Positions 1-8,011 are shown, counted from the first letter of the stretch. The stretch: 64,000 bases of DNA from Avichristensenella sp031550535 (GCA_031550535.1 JAVBOM010000004.1:96782-160781); one strand, 5' to 3'. Translations and numbers: made by a program. The notes: a model not told the origin generated them from the letters alone.

Positions 1-366
1 CGCGCGTCCGGCGCGGGCGGGCAGCACGTTAACCGGACCGACTCAGCTGTGCGGATGACACATATCCCCTCCGGCATCGTCGTGCAGTGCCAAAACGAAC
101 GCTCCCAGGTGCAGAACCGCGAGGTCTGTATCCGCATGCTGAAGAGCCGCCTGCTGGAGCTTCGCGAGCGCGAAAAGGAAGAGCAGATGGCTGACATCAA
201 GGGCGAAATGAAGAAAATTGAGTGGGGCAGCCAGATTCGCTCCTACGTCTTTCAGCCGTATACCATGGTAAAGGACCACCGCACCGGCTTTGAGGTCGGC
301 GCTGTGGACAGCGTGATGGATGGCGAGCTGGATGGCTTCATCACCGCGTATCTGCAGATGCAGTAG
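1..366 (+). CDS. prfB: Peptide chain release factor 2, 3' end (partial)
   Basis: Reads open from the first base of the window, so the 5' part lies outside. The visible 121 residues start inside the peptidyl-tRNA hydrolysis loop, with the universal GGQ motif at codons 7-9 (RASGAGGQHVNRTDSAVR), followed by the conserved HIPSGIVV and the QNERSQ helix typical of RF2. RF2 binds the ribosomal A site at UGA/UAA codons and triggers release of the finished protein. The end of the protein (GELDGFITAYLQ) matches the family C terminus, so the stop is genuine. The RF2 frameshift site, if present, would be outside the window. A GNAT-cyclase gene follows after 21 bp on the same strand. Confidence 0.95.
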   Translation, partial: RASGAGGQHVNRTDSAVRMTHIPSGIVVQCQNERSQVQNREVCIRMLKSRLLELREREKEEQMADIKGEMKKIEWGSQIRSYVFQPYTMVKDHRTGFEVGAVDSVMDGELDGFITAYLQMQ

Positions 367-387
367 CGGCCAAAGGGAGGAACCCGT

Positions 388-1389
388 ATGCGGTTTTTCA
401 CCCGCGCGCTCACACAAGCGGAACTCCTGGACATTTCGGGGTGGCGTTATGCCGCCCCGTATGACGTTTATGACGGAAATGAAGAGTGCCTAACGGCCGA
501 GCTGTGCCGTGGGATTTGCGACGCCGGCGGCGCGTTGTGGGGCTTCTTTTGCTGGGGCAGCGAAGCGCAAGTGGCTGTTGCTCAGGGGATATATGAAACA
601 GACTCTCGGTCTTTTGACTTTGGCATCGGCTTGCACCCCAGCAGAACTGGTTCCGGTTTTGGGACGATGGCCGTTTCCTGCGCGCTGGATTGGCTGCGCG
701 AGGCGTTCCATCCGCAAGCCTTCCGGCTGGCGGTCAAGACCTGGAATGTCCGCGCGCAGCGCGTATACCGGCGACTGGGCTTTCTGCCGGTCGCGGTATG
801 CGGCGACTTCCTCATGATGTCGCTGGACGAACGCTCGTGGCGCGACGCGACACGCCCGCTGGTGGAGGGTATTCCGGTCTATCCTGGCGATCCGCCCTTC
901 TCCCGTTCGTTGTTTTTGCACAAGGAAGAGAGCGGTTTTGACGCGTCACAGATCGCGATGTGCGTGCACACGGGAACGCATGTCGACGCACCCGCGCACA
1001 TCGGCTTGCCCGGCGGCGTGGAGACGCTCGCGTTTCCCGCGCTGAATGGCTGCGCGCAGCTTGTGGACTGGTCAACGCCGGACTTTGCCGCGCTCCGCGC
1101 GGAGCGCGTCCTGTTCAAGAACATGGCGCGCGGCTTTACCCCGGAGGAAGCGAATTCCCTGCTGGCAGCGGGTGTTCGGACGGTCGCTATCAATCGACTC
1201 TCGGTCGGATGCGAGTTGTGCGAAAAAGACGTTCATTCGCTTTTGCTTTCCGAAGGCGTAACGATCGTAGAAAACGCAGCTTTGGACGGCTTTTCACCGG
1301 GTTGGTATCACATGCGCTGTCTCCCGCTGCTCATCCCAGGCAGCGACGGCGCACCTGCCCGGCTGCTGCTCCGGGAGGAGTACGCATGA
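388..1389 (+). CDS. GNAT N-acetyltransferase / cyclase-family (kynurenine formamidase-like) fusion
   Basis: 333 residues, ATG preceded by AAAGGGAGGAA. Residues ~1-150 look like a GNAT acetyltransferase: a beta-strand FGIGLHPSRTGSGFG with the acetyl-CoA P-loop region, then LAVKTWNVRAQRVYRRLGF, the classic last helix and strand. Residues ~155-333 look like the metal-dependent cyclase family (PF04199): LVEGIPVYPGDPP near its start and the metal-binding HTGTHVDAPAHIG block. Cyclase-family enzymes hydrolyse formamides or cyclic amides, for example N-formylkynurenine. No stop or frameshift separates the halves. The stop overlaps the next start (ATGA). Substrates of both halves are unknown; the domain assignments rest on motifs. 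Confidence 0.8.
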   Translation: MRFFTRALTQAELLDISGWRYAAPYDVYDGNEECLTAELCRGICDAGGALWGFFCWGSEAQVAVAQGIYETDSRSFDFGIGLHPSRTGSGFGTMAVSCALDWLREAFHPQAFRLAVKTWNVRAQRVYRRLGFLPVAVCGDFLMMSLDERSWRDATRPLVEGIPVYPGDPPFSRSLFLHKEESGFDASQIAMCVHTGTHVDAPAHIGLPGGVETLAFPALNGCAQLVDWSTPDFAALRAERVLFKNMARGFTPEEANSLLAAGVRTVAINRLSVGCELCEKDVHSLLLSEGVTIVENAALDGFSPGWYHMRCLPLLIPGSDGAPARLLLREEYA

Positions 1390-2006
1390 AAAAACCGTGC
1401 TCCCTCGCGTTTGCCGCGCTCGCGGGGTTTTTGCTGCTGGTGTGCCTGTTATATCTTTCCGTTGCGCAGTATACCTTTGACGCACGCAACTATCCGTCGT
1501 CCCCTCCCCCGTTCGGCGAGATGGCGGTGGAGTTGACCGATTATCTGTCCGGGAAGGCACCCGCGCTATCCGACACGTTTACGCAGCGCGAGCGAGACCA
1601 CATGACGGATGTGCTGGCCCTCTTCCAGGGCGCAAAGCGATTGGCGACAGGTTGCTTCGCTTTTTCCCTGCTGTTTCTGGCCGCCTCGTTTTGCCTGGGA
1701 GGGGGAAAGTGCCTCGCGGACGGCTTGCTGATTGGGTTCGGCCTCTTTTTGGGGGTTGTGCTGTTCATTGGCGCATGGGCGCTGATCGATTTCTCAGGAT
1801 GGTTCACCGCCATGCACGAAATGGTTTTTACCAACGACCTGTGGCTGCTCGATCCGGCAGAATCCCTGCTGATCCGCATGCTTCCCTTGGAGTTTTTTGT
1901 CGCGGCTGTGACAAAGGTTACAAGCCGTTTTGTCCTTTATGCGGCGTGCATGCTCCTCGCATGCATCGTGGCAAGAATTCTATTTAAAAGGAAGAAACTG
2001 ACATGA
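1386..2006 (+). CDS. DUF1461 / TIGR01906 integral membrane protein, Lit-like lipoprotein intramolecular transacylase
   Basis: 206 residues, start ATG overlapping the previous stop. Hydrophobic segments lie near residues 7-27, 85-105, 108-130 and 175-198, giving about four membrane helices. Two family signatures are visible: ERDHMTDV in the extracytoplasmic loop and HEMVFTNDLWLLDP before LLIRMLP. From what I know of the family, Lit moves an acyl chain from diacylglycerol to the N-terminal cysteine of lipoproteins, making lyso-form lipoproteins, and its conserved histidines are catalytic; both histidines are present here. Family membership is well supported by motif; the biochemical role in this organism is inferred. 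The stop overlaps the tsaD start. Confidence 0.75.
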   Translation: MKKPCSLAFAALAGFLLLVCLLYLSVAQYTFDARNYPSSPPPFGEMAVELTDYLSGKAPALSDTFTQRERDHMTDVLALFQGAKRLATGCFAFSLLFLAASFCLGGGKCLADGLLIGFGLFLGVVLFIGAWALIDFSGWFTAMHEMVFTNDLWLLDPAESLLIRMLPLEFFVAAVTKVTSRFVLYAACMLLACIVARILFKRKKLT

Positions 2007-3067
2007 CCTTCGCCTCCAATTGCACCGAACGGGTTAATATCCTTCGTTCCGCGGGGCACGCGCGCATCCTGGCGATTGAGACGTCGTGCGATGAAACCGC
2101 CGCTGCCATTGTCGAGGATGGGCGGCATGTGCTCTCCGGTGTCATCGCGTCGCAGGTCGACACGCACGCGCTGTATGGAGGCGTCGTGCCGGAAATCGCG
2201 TCCCGCCAGCACGTCGAGGTCGTCAACGCGATTGTCGAACAAGCCCTCCTGGACGCGCGGGTGACACTGCGGGACCTGGACGCTATCGCCGTTACATACG
2301 GCCCGGGCCTTGTCGGGGCGCTCCTGGTCGGCGTAAGCTCCGCAAAGGCGCTCGCCTACGCCGCCGGGCTGCCGCTGATCCCTGTGCATCACATTGAGGG
2401 CCACATCTGCGCGAACTACATCGCGCATCCGGACCTTGCGCCGCCCTTTGTGTGTCTGGTGGTTTCCGGCGGCCATTCCCACATTCTGCACGTGCGCGAT
2501 TACGGTGAATACCGCCTGCTGGGCCAAACACAGGACGACGCGGCGGGCGAGGCGTTCGACAAGGCCGCGCGCGTGCTGGGTCTGCCCTACCCCGGCGGCC
2601 CGCTGTTGGACGCGCTCGCGGAGACGGGTGACGCGAGCGCGCTCGCCTTGCCCAGACCAAGGCTTGAAGGGCGGTTTGATTTCAGCTTCAGCGGGCTGAA
2701 AACCGCGCTCATCCAGCGGACGCGCGCGCTTGCAAAGGTCGGGCAAACGCTCCCGGCGGAAGATATCGCTGCGTCGTTCCGCAAGGCCGTTGTTGATTCC
2801 CTGGTCGAAAAGACCCTGGATGCCGCGAAAGACACGGGCGCGAGCGCCATCGTCGCGGCGGGCGGTGTGGCGTCCAACCGTCTGCTCCGCAGAAACCTGC
2901 AAACAGGGGCCGATTCGCTTGGCCTGCGCTGCTTTGTCCCCCCGCCCGCGCTGTGCACGGACAACGCCGCCATGATCGGCAGCGCGGCGTTCTACCGTCT
3001 GCTCCGGGGTGAAATCGCCGACCTCACGCTGAACGCGGTCCCGAATGCCTCCCTGGATTTTCAGTGA
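2003..3067 (+). CDS. tsaD: tRNA N6-adenosine threonylcarbamoyltransferase TsaD
   Basis: 354 residues. Contains the ASKHA-fold start ILAIETSCDETAAA, the metal-binding HHIEGH motif, LVVSGGHSHI, the GEAFDKAARVLGL stretch and a C-terminal AAGGVASNRLLR, all diagnostic of TsaD/Kae1. TsaD transfers threonylcarbamoyl from TC-AMP to A37 of ANN-decoding tRNAs, working with TsaB and TsaE (not in the window). The protein has about 20 residues before the usual N terminus; no in-frame start lies closer, and the ATG overlaps the previous stop, so translation is probably coupled to the upstream membrane gene. It is the last gene before the DnaA-box region. Confidence 0.95.
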   Translation: MTFASNCTERVNILRSAGHARILAIETSCDETAAAIVEDGRHVLSGVIASQVDTHALYGGVVPEIASRQHVEVVNAIVEQALLDARVTLRDLDAIAVTYGPGLVGALLVGVSSAKALAYAAGLPLIPVHHIEGHICANYIAHPDLAPPFVCLVVSGGHSHILHVRDYGEYRLLGQTQDDAAGEAFDKAARVLGLPYPGGPLLDALAETGDASALALPRPRLEGRFDFSFSGLKTALIQRTRALAKVGQTLPAEDIAASFRKAVVDSLVEKTLDAAKDTGASAIVAAGGVASNRLLRRNLQTGADSLGLRCFVPPPALCTDNAAMIGSAAFYRLLRGEIADLTLNAVPNASLDFQ

Positions 3068-3072
3068 ATTTT

Positions 3073-3474
3073 TTATCCACAGACTGTCCAACTCTGGAAA
3101 TCCAGTATCTATCCCGGATTTGACAAGAACCGACCGAAGTCCACGCGGTTGGACGGTTTGTTTTCGCCGCTTTTCTCCTTGGCTTCCCTTCCCGGCTGTG
3201 GATAACTTTCATGCATCCACACCTCGTCTCATACATTTTTGTGGATAACTCGTCCAAATCTGCTCGCCAAGCCACCTTTTCTGTGGATAAACCTGTGGAT
3301 GGTGTGGAAATACACGCATTTCCCATCGGTTGCTTACGATTTCATGGCCACAAAACCCTTTTCCCGAAAAATGTCGAAAAATCGCGGCTTTTCAGTCTTT
3401 TTTGATGCAAAGAATCCCTTGCATACACTGCATATGGACCACAGACCCCGGTCTTTGTCTCCGGTTTCTCCACA
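3073..3474. other. DnaA-box cluster, candidate replication origin (oriC) or DnaA-titration site
   Basis: The 660-bp gap after tsaD holds one perfect DnaA box TTATCCACA at 3073-3081 and three perfect reverse boxes TGTGGATAA at 3197-3205, 3240-3248 and 3282-3290. Weaker boxes lie at 3213-3221, 3294-3302, 3303-3311 and 3466-3474 (TTCTCCACA). An A/T-richer stretch follows at about 3330-3420. No protein-coding gene is convincing here. Four exact 9-mers within 220 bp is what bacterial origins look like, and dnaA itself is 3.4 kb downstream. Against an origin, genes on both sides point the same way and dnaN is absent. Confidence 0.55.
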
Positions 3475-3539
3475 TGTTTTTTTCCCCGAAGGCATATCCT
3501 GGCCCGAGAGATAGCGCCCGCAATCCCAGGTAGGGTTTT

Positions 3540-3705
3540 TTGCGAAGGTCTCTCGGTATTGTCGCGCTGTGCGCATTCGCGCTCATCGCTCTGTGCCAGT
3601 GCGAACCTTCACCTCGCTTCATCCCGCACTGCGGGCGCTCGGTTCTAGTTTTGTGCCGAGCCGCACCTGCGGATTATCGTTCTGTACCTCGGCGCACCTG
3701 CGTGC
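3540..3705 (+). repeat. Dispersed intergenic repeat, family B (forward copy)
   Basis: Shares long blocks with the region 26054-26160 (CTCTCGGTATTG, CGCGCTGT, ATCGCTCTGT) and, as reverse complement, with 29676-29925 (GAACCTTCACCTCGCTTCAT and GGTTTTGTGCCG-like blocks). It lies directly upstream of the cwlD-like gene and is responsible for a spurious N-terminal extension of that reading frame. No coding function is supported. Confidence 0.65.
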
Positions 3706-3727
3706 CGCCGTCAAGGAGGAAATGCCT

Positions 3728-4474
3728 GTGGAAAAGAAAAGCGCGCGTGCCATCCGGATAACGCTCTGCAGCCTCATTGCGGTGCTTTCTTTGCTCGCGA
3801 TGTTCATTCCTTATGAGCCTGTGCGCTCTTCTTCCTCGGTTCCCGCTATGGAAGGGCCTCTGGTGGGACATGTTATCGCCGTGGACGCGGGGCACGGCGG
3901 GTATGACGGCGGCGCGCATGCGCCGGGCGGCCGGTGGGAAAAGGCGTACAACCTGGACATCGCGCTCCGCCTGCGCGACTACCTCCATTCCCTCGGCGCG
4001 ACAGTCGTCATGACGCGTGACGGGGACTACGCGCTATGCGATCCCAAGCCGAAGATACGCAAAAAGCGCCAGGACATGGAGCGCCGCGCGGATCTGGTGC
4101 TGGTGGGCGGCGCGGAAGTGCTCGTCAGCATCCACATGAACGAATATCGCGACCGCGGACAGAGCGGGCCGCAGGTTTTCTACCGCCCCGATTGCCCGGC
4201 CGGGACGCAATTTGCCTCCGTGCTGCAGAACCACCTCGTGGAGGCGCTTGTCCCCAAGCGGGCGCGAACGGCGCTTTCCGGCGATTTCTACATCACGTCG
4301 CTGGGCATCCCCTCCGCGCTTGTGGAGTGCGGCTTTCTGTCCAATACGGCGGAGGAGGCGCTGCTCCGCACCGACGCGTACTGCGACCGTGTCGCCGCCG
4401 CCATCGGGGATGGAATTGCCGCCTGGTTTGCGATGGAGGAGCATCCGGAGGCGGCAGTGCGCGAAGAGAGGTAG
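3728..4474 (+). CDS. cwlD: N-acetylmuramoyl-L-alanine amidase, CwlD-like (Amidase_3)
   Basis: About 248 residues. I chose the GTG at 3728 because AGGAGG (3714-3719) then has an 8-nt spacer; the ATG at 3722 is too close. An N-terminal membrane anchor or signal (IRITLCSLIAVLSLLAMFI) precedes the zinc amidase domain: DAGHGGYDGG (first His), EKAYNLDIALRLRDYL (Glu), LVSIHMN (second His) and ALVECGFLSN (catalytic Glu). The size and HMN spacing match CwlD, the spore amidase that strips peptides from muramic acid so that muramic-delta-lactam can form in the cortex. Other Amidase_3 hydrolases are possible. The stop codon lies at the edge of the first family A repeat. Confidence 0.75.
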   Translation: MEKKSARAIRITLCSLIAVLSLLAMFIPYEPVRSSSSVPAMEGPLVGHVIAVDAGHGGYDGGAHAPGGRWEKAYNLDIALRLRDYLHSLGATVVMTRDGDYALCDPKPKIRKKRQDMERRADLVLVGGAEVLVSIHMNEYRDRGQSGPQVFYRPDCPAGTQFASVLQNHLVEALVPKRARTALSGDFYITSLGIPSALVECGFLSNTAEEALLRTDAYCDRVAAAIGDGIAAWFAMEEHPEAAVREER

Positions 4475-4530
4475 GGATTTCTTACAAAATCCCCTTATGG
4501 CGCCCGATTCTTCGAATCAGCGCCGCCGTC
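4474..4530 (+). repeat. Family A double-hairpin element, copy 1
   Basis: First hairpin arms GGGATTT and AAATCCC; then TATGGCGCC, a second hairpin with arms GATTC and GAATC around TTC, nested in GGCGC/GCGCC, ending GCCGCCGTC. It begins on the last base of the amidase stop codon, so it will be in the 3' UTR of that transcript. Confidence 0.8.
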
Positions 4531-4536
4531 GAAGTA

Positions 4537-4592
4537 GGGATTTCATGCGAAATTCCCTTATGGCCCCCGATTCTTCGAATCGCGCCGCCGTC
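4537..4592 (+). repeat. Family A double-hairpin element, copy 2
   Basis: Direct tandem of the preceding copy after a 6-bp spacer. First hairpin GGGATTTC with loop ATGC (one mismatch in the closing arm), second hairpin CGATTC/GAATCG, terminal GCGCCGCCGTC. Confidence 0.8.
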
Positions 4593-4607
4593 CAGGCAGC
4601 AAAACAC

Positions 4608-4636
4608 TTGAACGCCTCCCCATCCCATGCTATAAT
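4608..4636 (+). promoter_or_regulatory. Sigma-A promoter for the 4768 gene and pfkA
   Basis: TTGAAC at 4608-4613, 17-bp spacer, TATAAT at 4631-4636. It lies between family A copies 2 and 3, so copy 3 would be transcribed in the 5' leader of the following operon. Confidence 0.65.
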
Positions 4637-4665
4637 CCGAATGATAGCGCCCGCGCGGCGAGGAA

Positions 4666-4753
4666 GGGATTTCTTGCGAAATCCCCTTATGGCGTCCGAT
4701 TTTTCAAATCAGCGCCGCCGTCATTGAGGAATCATCGATTCCGCGCCGCCGTC
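4666..4753 (+). repeat. Family A element copy 3 plus a half copy
   Basis: 4666-4722 is a full copy (arms GGGATTTC/GAAATCCC; second hairpin GATTT/AAATC with GCGCCGCCGTC end). 4728-4753 is a half copy consisting only of a GGAATC/GATTCC hairpin and the GCGCCGCCGTC end. Both sit in the presumed 5' leader of the next gene, whose ribosome binding site GAGGAGG follows immediately. Confidence 0.75.
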
Positions 4754-4767
4754 GAGGAGGATTTCTC

Positions 4768-4968
4768 ATGTGGATGGTCATTCACATGGCCAAGTCGCTT
4801 GCGCTCGCGCAGGAAATGCGCGCGCTGCTTGCGAACGAAGGTTTCTTGGTCAAGGTCAGCCCTGTTTATCGCGCGGTAAGCGATGAGGACAACTATTATG
4901 AGCTGATGGTTCCCGAGTCCGAAGCCGCCGAGGCGCGGCAGACGCTCATGGACCGCGGCCTGTGTTGA
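4768..4968 (+). CDS. Small conserved protein, DUF2007-like (putative signal-transducing domain)
   Basis: 66 residues, ATG with GAGGAGG seven bases upstream. The fold pattern, an N-terminal strand WMVIHMAKS, a helix LAQEMRALLANEGF, a strand VKVSPV, then YYELMVPESEAAEARQTL, resembles the ferredoxin-like DUF2007 family, where a helix-strand repeat ends with a conserved VPESEAEEA-like segment. Function is unknown. It precedes pfkA, whose SD sequence overlaps the end of this gene, so the two are probably one transcription unit. I recall similar small proteins next to pfkA in Clostridia, but could not check this. Confidence 0.7.
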   Translation: MWMVIHMAKSLALAQEMRALLANEGFLVKVSPVYRAVSDEDNYYELMVPESEAAEARQTLMDRGLC

Positions 4969-4985
4969 AGGAGAACGCGAACGCC

Positions 4986-6266
4986 ATGCAGAGGATTGCA
5001 GTGTTGACCAGCGGCGGAGACGCGCCGGGAATGAACTTCGCGGTCGTATCCATTGCCCGTTCCGCGACCTACTACGGCATGCCGCTCATCGGCATTATCC
5101 GGGGCTATAACGGCATCATCCGGCGCGATGACGCCCTTCTCAACGCGTTTTTTGAAAGGGCGCGCTCGGTGCTGGACGGCACGCCGGGCGAAGAATCGCT
5201 CCTGGCGTCCATCGAAAAGGCGGTGCGCGGGGAACTGGGCATCGCGCTGCCCGATGTCAGGCCGTTTCTGAACAAATACCGGGGCAAGCTCTGCCTGGCG
5301 GATGATTTTGAAGGCTTCCTCCAGCAGTATCCCGCATTCCGCAAGGATTTCATGAACCTGGACATCGACACGGTGCTGGACATCGCGGACCGCCCGGGCA
5401 CGCACTTGCGCACGGCCCGCTGCACCGCGTTCCACGAGCCCGCCGTGCGCCTGCGCGCGCTGCTGAACCTCGTCGCCATCGGCGTGGAGGGGCTCATCGT
5501 CATCGGTGGCGACGGCAGCTTTCACGGCGCGCTCCGCATGTGCGAGCTTGGCATGCCGTGTGTCTGCATCCCCGGCACCATCGACAACGACCTGGAATAT
5601 ACGGAGATGACCCTCGGATACGACACGGCCGTGAACGTGTGCGTGCAGGCGGTCCGCCAGATCCGGGCGACCTCGCGCTCGCACGACCGCCCGCACGTCG
5701 TCGAGGTGATGGGCAACAACTGCGGCGATATCGCGCTGCGCACGGCGCTCTCCACGGGCGCGGAGATCGTCATCGTGCCGGAGGTGCCTTGGAGCATCGA
5801 GGCCGTGGCGAAAAAGCTGCAGGAGCTGATCAGCATGGGCAACACGCGCGCCACCATCATCGTGGCGGAGGGCGCGTACAAGGCCATGGCGCCGTTTGAC
5901 GTGTACGGCTTTCTGAGCGAGCGCGGCAAGCATTGTTACCCCGGAGAAACCATCAGCGCCCACCGCCTTGCCTCCATCCTGAAGCGCATGTGCAAGGACG
6001 CGGACGGCGTGGATGTCGAGGCGCGGTCCACCGTGCTCGGCTACACCCAGCGCGGGGAATCCCCTTCCGCGTATGACTCAGCCTTTGCCTTCGAGGCGGG
6101 GCACCACGCCGTGATGCTCCTGCTGGAAGGCCAGCAAAACCTGGTGATCGGCGTCAAAGAGGGCAAGGTGTTCTCCATGCCCATCACGCAGGCGCTCCGT
6201 GCGCAGGAAAGCAGGCGGGAAAGCTTCAACCACGAGCTCTTCGCGCTGGTCAACTCGCTGTATTGA
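4986..6266 (+). CDS. pfkA: ATP-dependent 6-phosphofructokinase with a large N-lobe insertion
   Basis: 426 residues from ATG 4986 (GAAGGAGA upstream); an earlier in-frame start at 4962 overlaps the previous gene and is not needed. Motifs: LTSGGDAPGMN, GTHLRTARC (~138-146), IGGDGSFHGA (~173), PGTIDNDLEYTEMTLGYDTA with the catalytic Asp (~196), EVMGNNCGDIALRTAL, VTVLG-like STVLGYTQRGESPSAYD. Gly in GGDG and PGTIDND points to ATP rather than pyrophosphate as donor. PfkA is normally near 320 residues; here the distance from the GYNG loop (~40) to TARC is ~105 rather than ~33, an insertion of about 70 residues. It phosphorylates fructose-6-phosphate in glycolysis; the insertion's effect is unknown. 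Confidence 0.9.
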   Translation: MQRIAVLTSGGDAPGMNFAVVSIARSATYYGMPLIGIIRGYNGIIRRDDALLNAFFERARSVLDGTPGEESLLASIEKAVRGELGIALPDVRPFLNKYRGKLCLADDFEGFLQQYPAFRKDFMNLDIDTVLDIADRPGTHLRTARCTAFHEPAVRLRALLNLVAIGVEGLIVIGGDGSFHGALRMCELGMPCVCIPGTIDNDLEYTEMTLGYDTAVNVCVQAVRQIRATSRSHDRPHVVEVMGNNCGDIALRTALSTGAEIVIVPEVPWSIEAVAKKLQELISMGNTRATIIVAEGAYKAMAPFDVYGFLSERGKHCYPGETISAHRLASILKRMCKDADGVDVEARSTVLGYTQRGESPSAYDSAFAFEAGHHAVMLLLEGQQNLVIGVKEGKVFSMPITQALRAQESRRESFNHELFALVNSLY

Positions 6267-6492
6267 GCCTTGGCAGGGCACTTGTCCCCCTTCCGCCGCC
6301 TCTTTTATGAAAAAGTGGTCCAGCGGCAGGGGGTTAATTTTCTCACTTTGCTTACTTTTTCCGGCCGCTTTTCGTCCTTTCTCGCCTGATTTTTCTCCTG
6401 GTTGTGGTTGCGCATTTCGGAAACTACCATATTTTGCACACCCCGAACGGCTGTTTTCTATATATTGATACCAAAAAGAATGTGTCAAGGCC

Positions 6493-6521
6493 TTGAAAAG
6501 GCGTCCGCTTTTTGTTATAGT
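6493..6521 (+). promoter_or_regulatory. Sigma-A promoter of dnaA
   Basis: TTGAAA at 6493-6498, 17-bp spacer, TATAGT at 6516-6521, giving a leader of about 155 nt that contains a family A element. The 416-bp gap between pfkA and dnaA otherwise holds no gene and, notably, no recognisable DnaA box. Confidence 0.65.
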
Positions 6522-6570
6522 GAGGCTGCTGTCCCATTTTACCGCAGGCGTCAGTGTGTGGCGAGAGGTA

Positions 6571-6623
6571 GGGATTTCTTGCGAAATCCCTTATGGCGCC
6601 CGATTGTTCCAGTCAGCGCCGTC
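6571..6623 (+). repeat. Family A double-hairpin element in the dnaA leader
   Basis: Arms GGGATTTC and GAAATCCC around TTGC, TATGGCGCC, then a degenerate second hairpin (CGATTG..CAGTC) and GCGCCGTC. It is located between the predicted promoter and start codon of dnaA, so it is part of the dnaA mRNA leader. Confidence 0.75.
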
Positions 6624-6682
6624 ATCGATACGGCCGCGTTTTTTCTGTCCCAACAATCCGTCAACTACAAGGAGGCTTTTGG

Positions 6683-8002
6683 ATGAATGAGACCGCGATC
6701 TGGGAAAAAGCCTGCGGGTTGTTGCGTGAGGACATGAACGAAGTGTCCTACAACACGTGGATCGGTTCGTCCCTGAAACCGATAACGTTGCGTGGCGACA
6801 CCCTCTATATAGAATCAGTGACCGACTTCATCCGGAAAACCATTGTCAGCCGGTATACGCTGCTCATCACCAACGCCGTCACGCAGGCGGCGGGGAGGCC
6901 GCTCCGCGTGGAGTTTCTCACCGCGCAGGAAGCGCAGGCGCTTTTTGCGGGCGTCACGGCGGACGATATGCCGTCCACCCCCTATGCCCTAAACCCGAAG
7001 TACACGTTCGGCTCGTTCGTCGTCGGCAATTCCAACCGCTTCGCGCACGCGGCGGCGCTCGGTGTCGCGGAAGCGCCCGCGGACGCGTACAACCCGCTGT
7101 TCATCTACGGCGGCGTCGGCCTTGGCAAAACCCACCTGATGCACGCGATCGGCCACCACATCCGCGAAGCGTTCCCCAATACAAACCTTCTGTACATCAG
7201 CAGCGAGAACTTCACAAACGAGCTGATTTCCGCCATACAAAAAAATAAAAACGCGGAGTTCCGCAACCGCTTCCGCAGCGTGGATGTCCTGATGGTGGAC
7301 GATATCCAGTTCATCGCCGGACGGGATTCCACGCAGGAGGAATTCTTTCATACATTTAATACGCTGCACACGGCGGGCAAGCAGATCGTCATCTCCAGCG
7401 ACAAACCCCCCAAGGAGATCATGCGGCTGGAGGACAGGCTTGTTTCCCGCTTTGAATGGGGCCTCATCGCGGACATCCAGAAGCCGGACGTGGAGACACG
7501 CATCGCCATCCTGCGCAAGAAGGCGCAGGGCGACAATATCTTCATCGAGGACGACGTGCTGAACTTCATCGCCGCCCGGATCGATTCCAACATCCGCGAG
7601 CTGGAGGGTTCCCTGACCCGCGTCCTCGCCTACGCGTCGCTTGCCGGCAAGGCCGTCACCCCGGAACTGGCCGAGGAGGCGCTGAAGGACATTCTGACCG
7701 TGAAGGACGCGAAGCGGATCACCTGCGACCTGATCCAGCAGACCGTGGCCGACTACTACAGCATCTCCCTGCAGGACATGCGGGCAAAGCGGCGCAACCG
7801 CGACGTCAGCGTGCCCCGGCAGATCGCCATGATGCTCACACGCGAAATGACCGAGCTCTCGCTGACGCAGATTGGCTCCGCGTTCAACCGGGACCACACG
7901 ACGGTCATCCACGCTTGCGATAAAATAGCGGAGGACGCTCGCACGGATTCGAGGACCGCAACCCTCCTGGAGGATTTGCGCCGCGCGATCCGGAGCAAAT
8001 AA
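6683..8002 (+). CDS. dnaA: Chromosomal replication initiator protein DnaA
   Basis: 439 residues from ATG 6683, SD AAGGAGG eight bases upstream. Domain I at ~1-75 (IWEKACGLL, YNTWI), a short linker, AAA+ domain from ~105 (LNPKYTFGSFVVGNSN) with Walker A GGVGLGKTH at ~143-151, Walker B VLMVDDIQFIAG, sensor RFEWGLIADIQKPD and arginine-finger region, and domain IV with the DnaA-box helix-turn-helix SLTQIGSAFNRDHTTV near the C terminus. It melts the origin and loads the helicase. It stands alone: the next genes are a beta-propeller membrane protein and cvpA, not dnaN-recF-gyrB. The nearest strong DnaA boxes are at 3073-3311. Confidence 0.97.
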   Translation: MNETAIWEKACGLLREDMNEVSYNTWIGSSLKPITLRGDTLYIESVTDFIRKTIVSRYTLLITNAVTQAAGRPLRVEFLTAQEAQALFAGVTADDMPSTPYALNPKYTFGSFVVGNSNRFAHAAALGVAEAPADAYNPLFIYGGVGLGKTHLMHAIGHHIREAFPNTNLLYISSENFTNELISAIQKNKNAEFRNRFRSVDVLMVDDIQFIAGRDSTQEEFFHTFNTLHTAGKQIVISSDKPPKEIMRLEDRLVSRFEWGLIADIQKPDVETRIAILRKKAQGDNIFIEDDVLNFIAARIDSNIRELEGSLTRVLAYASLAGKAVTPELAEEALKDILTVKDAKRITCDLIQQTVADYYSISLQDMRAKRRNRDVSVPRQIAMMLTREMTELSLTQIGSAFNRDHTTVIHACDKIAEDARTDSRTATLLEDLRRAIRSK

Positions 8003-8011
8003 AGGGCGTTT

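Noticed and set aside
1937..3091. 384-codon minus-strand frame over tsaD
   Set aside because: Shadow frame; tsaD has all its catalytic motifs on the plus strand.
4474..4753. Family A repeats as an insertion sequence or CRISPR
   Set aside because: No transposase, no target duplications recognised, copies are short hairpin units with irregular spacing and no unique spacers.
6267..6682. DnaA boxes directly upstream of dnaA
   Set aside because: None found matching TTATCCACA or its reverse; only a promoter and a family A repeat are present.
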